From assembly GCA_946629525.1 (NCBI GenBank), contig CAMOXU010000025.1:1-32724 (forward strand): DNA of 32,724 nt, in the 5' to 3' direction. Of this stretch, positions 8,403 to 15,613 are shown in pieces. Origin of the DNA: an uncultured Clostridia bacterium. GTDB lineage: Bacteria > Bacillota > Clostridia > Lachnospirales > Lachnospiraceae. Below the pieces are notes generated by a model that was given only the letters and a program-made list of their open reading frames with translations, ran no database searches and had not been told where the DNA came from. Made by a program: the position numbers and the translations under genes. Every line of letters starts with the position of its first letter. The stretch's first letter is position 1.

Positions 8403-8996
8403 ATGAGCAGCAAACTCAGGCAGAAAAAAACAGGAAGAACAAATACCGCAGGGATCACCTCCGACGGCGGAAGGGCCAGGATGTCCGAAAAGCAGCGGCA
8501 GAAGAACAGACGGCTCATGATCCTCTCCGTCTTCGCGATCCTCGCAGGCATATTCATGTCGATCAACCAGTCCCTGAACAACGGATACGCAGCGGCGTGC
8601 TCCTGGCAGGAGACGGCCCGGACGGAGGCCTCCGCACTGAAGACGGCTGCGGAGGAGTTTATCTCTTCCGAAGAGGCATCGGGAATCGCTGACAGCGAAG
8701 CGGGGAAGTCCATGAGGGACGCTTCGGGACGCATCACCGACGATGCGGGGATCCCGGAGCTCTATGCTGCAGTCGGGGATCTGAAGGAAGCGGTCTCTCT
8801 CCTCAGGGCGGAGACGGAAAATGGCGGGACAGCTGCCGTGTCCGGAATTGAAACGGTCTCCGCTGCGGCGGAGAAGACGGAGAAGGCGCTGATCGCGGCG
8901 AACGAGCAGGCAAAAGCCTTTAATGAGTCGCGGGGGAAAGTGCTGAATAGAATTTTTGCGAGTACTCTCGGGCTTCCTGAGATGGAGACATTCTGA
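8403..8996 (+). CDS. Small LemA-like membrane protein
   Basis: 197 residues with a basic N-terminal tail, one membrane helix (about 38-55, LMILSVFAILAGIFMSI) and an alpha-helical, Ala/Glu-rich ectodomain. The C-terminus (AKAFNESRGKVLNRIFASTLGLPEMETF region) resembles the LemA family ending, where an FN-x-x-x motif is followed by a hydrophobic N-L-I-A-x-L-F-G-F/F-E type tail. LemA proteins are single-pass membrane proteins of unknown role. ATG 8403 is preferred over an upstream in-frame ATG at 8370, because AGGGAAGG lies six bases before it. Two copies of the palindromic element sit in the upstream gap. LemA assignment is moderate. Confidence 0.6.
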   Translation: MSSKLRQKKTGRTNTAGITSDGGRARMSEKQRQKNRRLMILSVFAILAGIFMSINQSLNNGYAAACSWQETARTEASALKTAAEEFISSEEASGIADSEAGKSMRDASGRITDDAGIPELYAAVGDLKEAVSLLRAETENGGTAAVSGIETVSAAAEKTEKALIAANEQAKAFNESRGKVLNRIFASTLGLPEMETF

Positions 8997-9101
8997 CCCG
9001 TGTTGATGCGGGAGCAGTGCAGCGGCGGGCCCGGTCTGCACGCGGCTTCCATTGTAGACTTTTCACAGGTGAAATGTTAAAATTGATGCATCTTATGGCA
9101 T

Positions 9102-9200
9102 GTTTATCTCAGTGGGGAAGACCCCCGCTTCTATAAGCGGGGGATAGATCAATATCCTGCTTGTCTCAGTGGTGGGTTACAATCCCCCACTGAGATAAAC
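9102..9200. repeat. Nested palindromic element, possible mobile-element relic
   Basis: Outer arms GTTTATCTCAGTGGGG (9102-9117) and its exact reverse complement (9185-9200) form a 16-bp perfect inverted repeat. Inside is a perfect 9-bp stem with a 4-base loop (CCCCCGCTT, 9122-9130; AAGCGGGGG, 9135-9143). A third partial arm GTCTCAGTGG (9163-9172) can pair with the right arm in competition with the left. Such subterminal hairpins recall IS200/IS605-type ends or PATE/REP elements, but no transposase is present. Confidence 0.65.
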
Positions 9201-9267
9201 GCTCCGCGAGGATGCGCAGGGATTCGGTTTGGAAGATATCAGCTGACGCTGATTCGAATCCCGCGCC

Positions 9268-9287
9268 AAGTCTCGCGAGCGAGACTT
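9268..9287. repeat. Perfect 9-bp hairpin, related to one at 17936
   Basis: AAGTCTCGC, GA loop, GCGAGACTT. The stretch with its flank (…TTGAA) is similar to 17936-17959 (ATCTCGC…GTGAGACCTGAA). No T-run follows. Confidence 0.55.
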
Positions 9288-9326
9288 GAACATAGGGCCT
9301 TCGGAAGAGGGACCCGGAGGATGTCA

Positions 9327-10421
9327 ATGTTTTGCAAATATTGTGGAGAGCAAATTTCATATACAGGCAAGTGGTGCGGACATTGCGGCAAGGAAATTCC
9401 TCCGCTTTATATGTACCGCAAGGCGGTCCTTCGTACGAATGTGCCCAAAAGTGCTGCGGAATCTCTCCGCCAGAGCCCGGAAAGCAGGGATGCCGGTCCG
9501 GCCGGTGATCTGAAGAGCTTTATGGCGAATACGGTCGCAGTCACTGAACAGAAGTCTTCTTTCGACAGCGAAGGAGCGAACGCCGGCAGACCCGCCTTTG
9601 ACGGGGATAGAACGCAGGCATCCGTGTCTGCGTTTTACGGAGAAGCGGCGTCCCATGATGCGGCTGCCTTCGACGGCGATGCTACACAGCCCGGCGTATC
9701 TGCGTTTTACGGAGAAGCGGCGTCCCATGACGCGGCTGCCTTCGACGGCGATGCAACGCAGCCCGGAGGATCTGCATTTTACGGAGAAGCGGCGGCACAC
9801 GGCGCGGCTGCCTTCGACGGAGAAAGAACGCAGGCGGACGGACCTGCATATCATGAAGATGCGGCGAAGACAGGCAGTTCTGCCGGCGGATTCTTCTCCG
9901 GAAGCACAGCCGGTTCACCAAATCCCGCAGCATCCTTTAACCGGTCCGGAGACCTCGTCGGGTATCCGGGCGAGGAGGACGCTCTCCCGGGCAAAGAAAA
10001 ATCAGGAAAGGATCCGGTAAAGAAATCAGCCGGGAAAAGAGTGCGGATCTTTACGGGGATCGTACTGGGAGTCCTGGTCGCGGGAATTGTCGGGTTCGGT
10101 CTGGGACGTATATTCCCGAGATCCGACCGCACGGGGACAGGCGATGGGAAGGCGGCAGAGGATGTTGTGGAATCTGCTGCAGTGACCGTAACGCCTGTGT
10201 CGGAGCAGAGCTCCTCCGGAGAGGAGAATGAGCAGAATGAATCCGGAAGCAGCGTCACGTACGATACGAGATCTGCGGTCTTGGAAGCAGTCGCAGACAC
10301 AGCGGGCGTCGAAGCCGGAACCGCTGAGAATATTGAAGAGAAAAATGTGAACGGGCCGAACATCGGCGGTGATATCCCGGTGGAAACGGGAAGCGTTCCT
10401 GCGGAAGGACCGGTCGTATAA
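9327..10421 (+). CDS. Zinc-ribbon single-pass membrane protein with 24-residue repeats
   Basis: 364 residues. It has one N-terminal zinc ribbon (Cys 3, 6, 17, 20; MFCKYCGEQ), then a cytoplasmic, probably disordered region with three 24-residue repeats (AFDGDxTQ…SAFYGEAASHDAA). One membrane helix follows (about 239-262, GIVLGVLVAGIVGFGLG) and an Asn/Ser/Glu-rich outer tail. ATG 9327 has GGAGG six bases upstream; the ATG at 9321 directly abuts that GGAGG and is unlikely. The PP2C gene starts 31 bases after its stop, so it heads a likely operon with PP2C and the kinase. Inferred role: membrane adaptor. It has no catalytic motif. Confidence 0.8.
   Translation: MFCKYCGEQISYTGKWCGHCGKEIPPLYMYRKAVLRTNVPKSAAESLRQSPESRDAGPAGDLKSFMANTVAVTEQKSSFDSEGANAGRPAFDGDRTQASVSAFYGEAASHDAAAFDGDATQPGVSAFYGEAASHDAAAFDGDATQPGGSAFYGEAAAHGAAAFDGERTQADGPAYHEDAAKTGSSAGGFFSGSTAGSPNPAASFNRSGDLVGYPGEEDALPGKEKSGKDPVKKSAGKRVRIFTGIVLGVLVAGIVGFGLGRIFPRSDRTGTGDGKAAEDVVESAAVTVTPVSEQSSSGEENEQNESGSSVTYDTRSAVLEAVADTAGVEAGTAENIEEKNVNGPNIGGDIPVETGSVPAEGPVV
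9594..9830 (+). repeat. 72-bp in-frame tandem repeat
   Basis: Units at 9594, 9666 and 9738 and a decaying fourth at 9810, each 24 codons. Units 1-3 are nearly identical at the GCGTTTTACGGAGAAGCGGC core, so the expansion is recent. Confidence 0.88.
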
Positions 10422-10452
10422 GAACCGCATTCCGGAACGGAGGGTGTACGAT

Positions 10453-11430
10453 ATGGCACAGGAGAAAGAGAGAGGTCTTTTTGCTTTGCTCTCGCAGAGC
10501 CTCTTTACTGCTCAGGATAAGGTGAAGGACTGCGGTGAGGACAGTTATCTGATCGGGTTCCACGAGAATGCCGGCGTCTGCGCTGTCTTTGACGGGCTTG
10601 GCGGGAGCGGCAGCCGTCAGTATAAAGAGTATGGCGATAAGACCGGAGCGTATGTTGCCTCCAGGGCCGTCTCGGAGGAGCTGTACAACTGGTTCCTGAC
10701 ATTTTCAGAGGATCAGGACCGACTGGCAGCCCCCAGGATCGCGGATGCCCTGCATGAGAGGATCGACAGGAGACTGGCGTCCACAAGGATCGCCGAGGCA
10801 AAAAAGAGTTCGCTGAAGAGCAGCATGACGCGGGACTTTCCGACGACGCTGTCCATGCTGGTGTTCCGACCGGACGGGCAGGGAAGTGTCAGCGCAAATG
10901 TGATCTGGGCAGGCGATTCAAGGAGCTACTGGCTGGACGGCGGCGGACTGCATCAGCTCACACTGGATCATACGTCAAAGCAGGATGCCTACGAAGCGCT
11001 CTATAAGGATGCCGCCATGAACAATGTGATCAGCGCGTCGGAGCCCTACACGCTCTCAGAGTATATTCTGGACGGGCTCAGCAGGGGAATCGCATTTTCA
11101 GCGACGGACGGATGCTTCGGGTATCTGCAGTCGCCGATGCACTTTGAATATCTGCTCCTCGACAGTCTGCTGGGGGCGGAGAGCCTTTCTGAGATGGAGA
11201 AGTCTCTGCATGAGCGTCTTGTCAAGATCGCAGGCGATGATTTCACACTGACGGGTGCGATCTTCGGATTCGAGAGCTTTGAGCAGATGAAGGCATACTA
11301 CAGGAAACGGTACGATGTGCTCTTCCCGAAATATATCGAGCACTTCCGGGAGAGCGACAGGGAACAGCGGCTTGGTCTGTGGAAGGAATATCGCGGCGGC
11401 TATGAGAAGTATCTGCCCGCGAAAAAATGA
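10453..11430 (+). CDS. PP2C-family Ser/Thr protein phosphatase
   Basis: 325-residue metal-dependent phosphatase. Family metal ligands are all visible: Asp30 (CGEDSYL), Asp47-Gly (VFDGLGG), Asp219 (SATDGCFG) and the DD pair at 262-263 (AGDDFTL). The internal motif WAGDSRSYWL and the following LTLDHTSKQD are typical. It should remove phosphate from Ser/Thr targets in the cytoplasm. ATG 10453 has GGAGGG eight bases upstream; upstream in-frame ATGs lie inside the previous gene. It ends 15 bases before the kinase start. PP2C beside a kinase and a vWA gene is the composition of the TerY-P triad. The obvious partner is that kinase. Confidence 0.92.
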   Translation: MAQEKERGLFALLSQSLFTAQDKVKDCGEDSYLIGFHENAGVCAVFDGLGGSGSRQYKEYGDKTGAYVASRAVSEELYNWFLTFSEDQDRLAAPRIADALHERIDRRLASTRIAEAKKSSLKSSMTRDFPTTLSMLVFRPDGQGSVSANVIWAGDSRSYWLDGGGLHQLTLDHTSKQDAYEALYKDAAMNNVISASEPYTLSEYILDGLSRGIAFSATDGCFGYLQSPMHFEYLLLDSLLGAESLSEMEKSLHERLVKIAGDDFTLTGAIFGFESFEQMKAYYRKRYDVLFPKYIEHFRESDREQRLGLWKEYRGGYEKYLPAKK

Positions 11431-11445
11431 TGAGGGGCAGGAGAA

Positions 11446-12459
11446 TTGGCTGATCAGAATTTAAAATTAGGAGAGTACGAACTTGTAAGACCGCTCCGGT
11501 CCGAGAACGCAGGCTTTTCAGAATGGGGATTCGGCAAAAAGGACGGACAGACGTATTTTATCAAGAAATTCCTCTCGCCCGTCTATCCGCCGGAGAACGG
11601 GAGGCTCGGAAAGAGGATCGTCGAGAAGAAGAAGGCGATGTGCGCCCGATATGAAGCGGAAAAAAGGGAGCTGTTCTGGAACATCAACGAGGTCTCGGAC
11701 GGGAATCTCCTGAGGATCCATGAGTTTTTCCGGTGCGGGACTCATTATTACATTTCCACGGAGAAGGTGGATGCGATCGACTTTGAGAAGGAAGTCCTGC
11801 GGCTGAGTATGGACGAGAAGGTCGTCCTTATGAAGGTCCTCTGCCATGCTCTGAATTCGCTGCACAATGCGGGGCTTATTCACGGGGATATCAAGCTGAG
11901 CAACGTCCTGTTCTACCGGACGGAGAAGAATACGGTCTCGGCAAGGATCATCGACATCGATTCCTGCTTCCGAAAGGACAGGCCCCCGAAGAATACGGAT
12001 GAACTCGTAGGGGATTTCGTGTATCTGTCCCCGGATTATTACAGGTTCATGTCGGGACAGACGACCACCGTTCTGGATCAGATCGATATTTTTTCGATGG
12101 GGCTCGTCTTCCATGAGCTCCTTACCGGAAAGCTGCCGGATTATGATCATGAGAAGTACAGGTATCTGTACGAGAGTGTCCTGGCCGGGCACAAGCCGGT
12201 GCCGGACCCGTCGATCCCTCCGCAGCTCCGGAACTTTATTCAGTCAATGCTCTGGTGCACGCAGGAAGTCTATCCCTCCGCACTGAGCCTCCTGCAGGAG
12301 CTCCGGCTCATGACGCAGGGAACGGTCAGACCGACGCCGCAGAGAAGAAGCAATACGTATATTCCGGCTCCGCCTCCGGTCTATAAAGAGCCGGTGCCGA
12401 AGAAGCCGAAGTACAGTGAGGACCCGGAGGACTGGTTCCACGCGGCCGGGGACCTGTAG
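11446..12459 (+). CDS. Ser/Thr protein kinase with C-terminal GDL peptide
   Basis: 337 residues. The kinase fold spans about 8-285: Lys40 (YFIKKFLSP), catalytic loop HGDIKLSN with Asp148 (HGD instead of HRD), Asp170 in IIDIDS (DID replaces DFG), APE-like FVYLSPDYYRF, and DIFSMGLVFHELLTG. Lys and both Asp are kept, so it should be active. A Pro/Lys-rich tail (YIPAPPPVYKEPVPKKP) ends in DWFHAAGDL at the C-terminus, a peptide echoed in the zinc-ribbon protein at 13453. Start is TTG 11446 with GAGGGG eight bases upstream; no ATG fits. No membrane helix. It probably phosphorylates partners read by the FHA domains of the ABC ATPase (inference from gene neighbourhood). A 61-bp repeat begins in its last codons. 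Confidence 0.92.
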   Translation: MADQNLKLGEYELVRPLRSENAGFSEWGFGKKDGQTYFIKKFLSPVYPPENGRLGKRIVEKKKAMCARYEAEKRELFWNINEVSDGNLLRIHEFFRCGTHYYISTEKVDAIDFEKEVLRLSMDEKVVLMKVLCHALNSLHNAGLIHGDIKLSNVLFYRTEKNTVSARIIDIDSCFRKDRPPKNTDELVGDFVYLSPDYYRFMSGQTTTVLDQIDIFSMGLVFHELLTGKLPDYDHEKYRYLYESVLAGHKPVPDPSIPPQLRNFIQSMLWCTQEVYPSALSLLQELRLMTQGTVRPTPQRRSNTYIPAPPPVYKEPVPKKPKYSEDPEDWFHAAGDL

Positions 12460-12582
12460 GGACGGCCCTCGAACCGAGGGATATTTAGCCGACTGGTTCC
12501 ACGCGGCCGGGGATCTGCAGCGACAGCCCTCGAATCGAGGGATATTTTGCCGACTGGTTCCACGCGGCCGGGATCTGCAGGG
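12430..12582 (+). repeat. 61-bp tandem repeat across the kinase stop codon
   Basis: Units start at 12430, 12491 and 12552 (third partial), each opening GACTGGTTCCACGCGGCCGG. The period is exactly 61 bp and not a multiple of 3. The first unit encodes the kinase C-terminus and TAG; the second and third have CAG there. Each full unit contains a palindrome CCCTCGAAYCGAGGG. Confidence 0.92.
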
Positions 12583-12621
12583 AACAGTACGGCAAAATCC
12601 CGCTGCGGCCATCAGAATCGA

Positions 12622-12639
12622 ATGTAAATGTTTTTACAT
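12622..12639. promoter_or_regulatory. Inverted repeat upstream of the vWA gene
   Basis: ATGTAAA, 4-base loop, TTTACAT: a perfect 7-bp inverted repeat about 90 bases before the vWA start. It could be an operator or overlap a TTTACA -35; no convincing -10 follows. Confidence 0.35.
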
Positions 12640-12658
12640 AAAGCTGGTAAATGAGAAA

Positions 12659-12702
12659 GTCTGTGCTTCATACATTATGTTCCGCGCAGAGCTTCGCAAA
12701 CG
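12659..12702 (-). repeat. Shared palindromic element, copy 3 (upstream of vWA gene)
   Basis: Read on the - strand it gives TTTGCGAAGCTCTGCGCG and then TATGAAGCA, matching the copy at 19161 (ATTGCGGCACTCTGCGCG…TGTGAAGCA) with one base less spacing. It ends 25 bases before the vWA start codon, just before its ribosome site. Confidence 0.55.
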
Positions 12703-12726
12703 TCTGTTACATGAAGGAGAAAAAGG

Positions 12727-13425
12727 ATGGAAGGATTTAACCAGAATGATTACAGAATGACCTACAATGTCGATATCGCGCTCTGCATCGATATCACGGG
12801 CAGCATGCGTCCAATCCTTGATACGGTCAAGAACAATGCGCTCAATCTGTGTGACGATATCAAGAACACCATGATCAGGAAAGGGAAGGAAATCGACAAG
12901 CTTCGGATCCGCATCGTCGCCTTCCGCGATTATGATGCGGACGGGGATGAGGCAATGCTGGTCACGGATTTCTTTAATATGCCGGAGCAGGGAGCTATCT
13001 TCGAGAAGTGCGTCCGCGGTCTGAAGCCGAAGGGAGGCGGAGATATTCCGGAAGACGGTCTGGAGGCGCTTGCCTACGGCATTAAGAGCAAGTGGGACAA
13101 GACCGGCATGAAGAGCCGTCATATCATTATCGTGTGGACGGACGCCCCGACGCATGATCTCGGATACGGAAGATCGAATCCGTCCTATCCGCGCAATATG
13201 GCTGCTGACTTTGACGAGCTCACCGAATGGTGGGGAGATTCCCAGCTTCCGGGCGTCATGGATCAGAACGCAAAGAGACTTCTTCTTTTCGCGCCGGATT
13301 CCCACTGGTGGAGCGATGTTTCCGACTGCTGGGATCAGGTAATTCATTTCCCGTCCAAGGCAGGCAGAGGTCTTGAAGAGGTCGACTATGAGACGATCGT
13401 CAGCTCGATCTGCAACTCGATCTGA
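12727..13425 (+). CDS. von Willebrand factor A (vWA) domain protein
   Basis: 232 residues, essentially one vWA domain. The MIDAS metal site is complete: Asp22-x-Thr24-x-Ser26 (IDITGSMRP), the GGGDIPEDGLEAL segment near 105, and Asp139 (VWTDAPTH). The FRDYDADGDE and GGGDxPED motifs are closer to the vWA of VwkA-type alpha-kinases than to classical TerY. No signal peptide or membrane helix, so it is cytoplasmic. AAGGAG lies seven bases before the ATG. It sits 267 bp after the kinase and 27 bp before a zinc-ribbon gene. The likely role is a metal-dependent protein-binding scaffold for the kinase/phosphatase pair, by analogy with TerY-P systems. Confidence 0.9.
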   Translation: MEGFNQNDYRMTYNVDIALCIDITGSMRPILDTVKNNALNLCDDIKNTMIRKGKEIDKLRIRIVAFRDYDADGDEAMLVTDFFNMPEQGAIFEKCVRGLKPKGGGDIPEDGLEALAYGIKSKWDKTGMKSRHIIIVWTDAPTHDLGYGRSNPSYPRNMAADFDELTEWWGDSQLPGVMDQNAKRLLLFAPDSHWWSDVSDCWDQVIHFPSKAGRGLEEVDYETIVSSICNSI

Positions 13426-13452
13426 TAATTGTTTTCTCTCAGGAGGAGTCAT

Positions 13453-14070
13453 ATGGCTGGAATCAGATATTGTGAAAGCTGCGGGGCGGTCCTGCAGGCG
13501 GATTATCGTTTTTGTGAGACCTGCGGTGCTCCTGTCCGCGTGCTTGCCTCCGGTCCTTCGGGGGCTTCGGCAGGGAACGTCTTTGAAGTCACAGCGCCGG
13601 GATACGGGAGTGTTCCGGAATTTAACGGCGGTTATGGCGGATATGAGTCCGGTGTTCCCGGACGGGTGACAGGAGGAAATGAGGCTTTTGTCGGTGCCGT
13701 CCCGCCTCCCGGAGGAAACGCCGGTTTTTATCCGGGAGAGACAAAGACGGAGATCCTCGGCAGAGGGCCGGGTAATCGTCCTACCGAGGATTTTCGGGAG
13801 GGATGGTATAACGGATATTCGGGCCCCGGGGATTCAGGGGCGGGATATGACAGGTATCCGGGGGATGTTCCGCCCGGCGAGAGTTCTGTTCCGGAAGGCT
13901 TTGAGCGCGGATGGGCAGGCGGTATTTCCGCGGATCCGGGCAGTTCCTATGAGGTGCCGGCCGAAAAGCCGAAGCTCAAGAATTCGATGGGTCCCGCGTC
14001 GGCGAAGGCGAAGGGGGAATCCGTCTCCGATGAGGCAAAACCGTATTTTCGGGAGGGAGGAGACCTCTGA
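13453..14070 (+). CDS. Zinc-ribbon protein with disordered body and C-terminal GDL peptide
   Basis: 205 residues with no membrane helix. It has an N-terminal zinc ribbon (Cys 7, 10, 21, 24; YCESCG…FCETCG), then a Gly/Pro/Tyr-rich, probably disordered body (for example FREGWYNGYSGPGD and FERGWAGGIS), and a Lys/Ala segment ending PYFREGGDL. The last residues repeat the kinase ending (WFHAAGDL). ATG 13453 has AGGAGGAG just upstream. It starts 27 bases after the vWA stop and is likely co-transcribed. It has no enzyme motif. An adaptor or substrate of the kinase is plausible. Confidence 0.8.
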   Translation: MAGIRYCESCGAVLQADYRFCETCGAPVRVLASGPSGASAGNVFEVTAPGYGSVPEFNGGYGGYESGVPGRVTGGNEAFVGAVPPPGGNAGFYPGETKTEILGRGPGNRPTEDFREGWYNGYSGPGDSGAGYDRYPGDVPPGESSVPEGFERGWAGGISADPGSSYEVPAEKPKLKNSMGPASAKAKGESVSDEAKPYFREGGDL

Positions 14071-14393
14071 AAGACCTATATGGTTCTTTCCCGGCATGCG
14101 GTGTCTCCCGGTATGAGCTGGAAGAGCCTGAGAGCGTCCGGGACATGCTCCGGCATCCGCAGACCGCTCAGGAAGAAGGTGTGCAGCCGGGAGGACGGTT
14201 TTTATTTGCAGGAAGTCGACAAGTTTTTTTTGGTTGTGCTATAATGTGAAGCAGAGATGGTCTGGTTCCCTGCCGCCTGTGCAGGTCCGGATCCCGTGCT
14301 TTTAACCTTGGAGCAGATCGTGAACGGCCGGGCCGTGCGTATCAGCAGCGCCGGTCTGTGAGCCATAAAGAAGAAGGCAGGTGACCCATAATT
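14071..14393. other. Intergenic region before the lipoprotein gene
   Basis: 323 bp without a convincing gene. It holds the promoter at 14216-14245. The stretch GGACGGTTTTTATTT near 14200 has a T-run but I see no strong stem before it. Confidence 0.5.
14216..14245 (+). promoter_or_regulatory. Strong promoter for the lipoprotein gene
   Basis: TCGACA (14216-14221), an 18-bp spacer with a run of eight T, and a perfect extended -10 TGCTATAAT ending at 14245. The leader to the lipoprotein start is about 145 nt. Confidence 0.7.
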
Positions 14394-15422
14394 ATGAAGA
14401 AGACAGTTGTTACAATACTCCTTTCAGCTTCCATTCTGGCGCTCTCGGCGTGCGGGTCCTCCGCAAAGAAAGCGGACTCGTCTGCGGCGGGGACGGACAG
14501 CACGGCAAGTGCGCAGTCTGTGGCGGAGACTCCGGCACCGACAGCTGCACCTTCCGCTGCACCGGCTGCTCCGGCCGCTCCGGCCGGCGGGACTGTGCTC
14601 CCGGCCTATCGGTATACCGGATCGGATCCGTTCCGCGACGAGGCATGCAATGTGATCCTTGCGGATGCGGCGCAGAATTATGAGCCGGCGGATGTGACGA
14701 TTCCGGTTCCCTGCATTTTCCTGGTAGACGGGTCCGATGAGGAGGACATCCGTGTGTGGGGTTCGTTCCAGGTATATAACTATAAGCTTGAGGGCACAAC
14801 ACTTGCAGTGGTCAACGGCGGAAATACGCCCGGCCTCATGCATATGATGGCGACGCCGGACGGGTATGCGTGCACTTCCTGGGAACAGCTCCTGACGGAA
14901 GATGAGGAAGAGCTGGACCGGATCACCGGCGGAAGCGAGGAGATCAAATCCCTCTTCTCAGGCTACAGTGATCAGGCAGAGCTTCTCCGCCTGTCCCTGA
15001 TCAAGGAATATGTGGATGCGAACGGCCTTGCGATCGACAGTGTCCGCAATATGGACGGCGAGGTCATCCTTCTCGACAGCGTCAATTTTGACGGGGAAGA
15101 GGCGGCTCCGGAAGCGGCGGACAGTGAGTTCACACCGGACGGTCGTTTTGAAAATGCCGAAGGCAACGCGATCTATATGGAGTATGACGAGTCCGACGGG
15201 CTCTATGACGTCTATCTTGAGCTTGCGGGAGAGTCTCTCGAGGCAGCAGGATATTATGAGAACGGACGCATGGATGTCGACGGAACAGATCCGTACGGCG
15301 ATCCGATCTATATGCAGGTCATCTCCAATGGCGAGAATCTGGTCCTTACCGTGACGGAATCGTCCTGGGACGGAGCACCGTCAGGGACTCAGTATGTGAT
15401 GAGTGCGTCTTCTGAGGCATAA
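14394..15422 (+). CDS. Lipoprotein of unknown function
   Basis: 342 residues with a type II signal peptide and lipobox LSAC (Cys20), then an Ala/Pro/Ser linker (21-65), then a soluble, acidic domain. I do not recognise the domain. The first half (about 70-210, PCIFLVDGSDEEDIRVWGSF) resembles small cystatin/NTF2-like lipoprotein folds seen in Clostridia. The second half (about 240-340) has a repeated strand pattern (GRFENAEGNAIYMEYDESDG, then GRMDVDGTDPYGDPIYMQV) that suggests a beta-sandwich sensor or binding domain. It has its own promoter and is followed by a good terminator, so it is monocistronic. Outer face of the membrane. Confidence 0.75.
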   Translation: MKKTVVTILLSASILALSACGSSAKKADSSAAGTDSTASAQSVAETPAPTAAPSAAPAAPAAPAGGTVLPAYRYTGSDPFRDEACNVILADAAQNYEPADVTIPVPCIFLVDGSDEEDIRVWGSFQVYNYKLEGTTLAVVNGGNTPGLMHMMATPDGYACTSWEQLLTEDEEELDRITGGSEEIKSLFSGYSDQAELLRLSLIKEYVDANGLAIDSVRNMDGEVILLDSVNFDGEEAAPEAADSEFTPDGRFENAEGNAIYMEYDESDGLYDVYLELAGESLEAAGYYENGRMDVDGTDPYGDPIYMQVISNGENLVLTVTESSWDGAPSGTQYVMSASSEA

Positions 15423-15502
15423 AATTACACAGGCTCGGATCCCGGCCTTCCGGGAAATTCGGAACAAAGGCTGGAATTCATCAATCTCTGAGCAGATTTT
15501 GC

Positions 15503-15535
15503 GGCAGGAAACGCGGGAGCGGGTCCTGCCTTTTT
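15503..15535 (+). terminator. Intrinsic terminator after the lipoprotein gene
   Basis: GGCAGGA (15503-15509) pairs with TCCTGCC (15524-15530), followed by TTTTTATT. Confidence 0.85.
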
Positions 15536-15613
15536 ATTCTTCATCGCGCAATACCTGTGAATGGATTCATGAGATACGCGCGCAGGGAAGTAAATGGAGA
15601 AGGAGAACGGGCG

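Larger units (their letters stand above)
8997..9326. other. Intergenic region rich in inverted repeats
   Basis: 330 bp with no gene. It holds TTTCACAGGTGAAA (9061-9074, palindrome), a nested palindromic element (9102-9200) and a perfect hairpin AAGTCTCGC/GCGAGACTT (9268-9287). A GTGCAG/CTGCAC stem (9017-9041) follows the LemA-like stop but has no T-run. No clear promoter for the next gene is visible. Confidence 0.6.

Noticed and set aside
9122-9143. Strong G+C hairpin as a transcription terminator
   Set aside because: No T-run on either side; it fits better as part of the palindromic element at 9102-9200.
9594-9830. Repeat arrays (here, 12430, 1074) as CRISPR
   Set aside because: Units are contiguous tandem copies without unique spacers, and several are coding; no cas genes.
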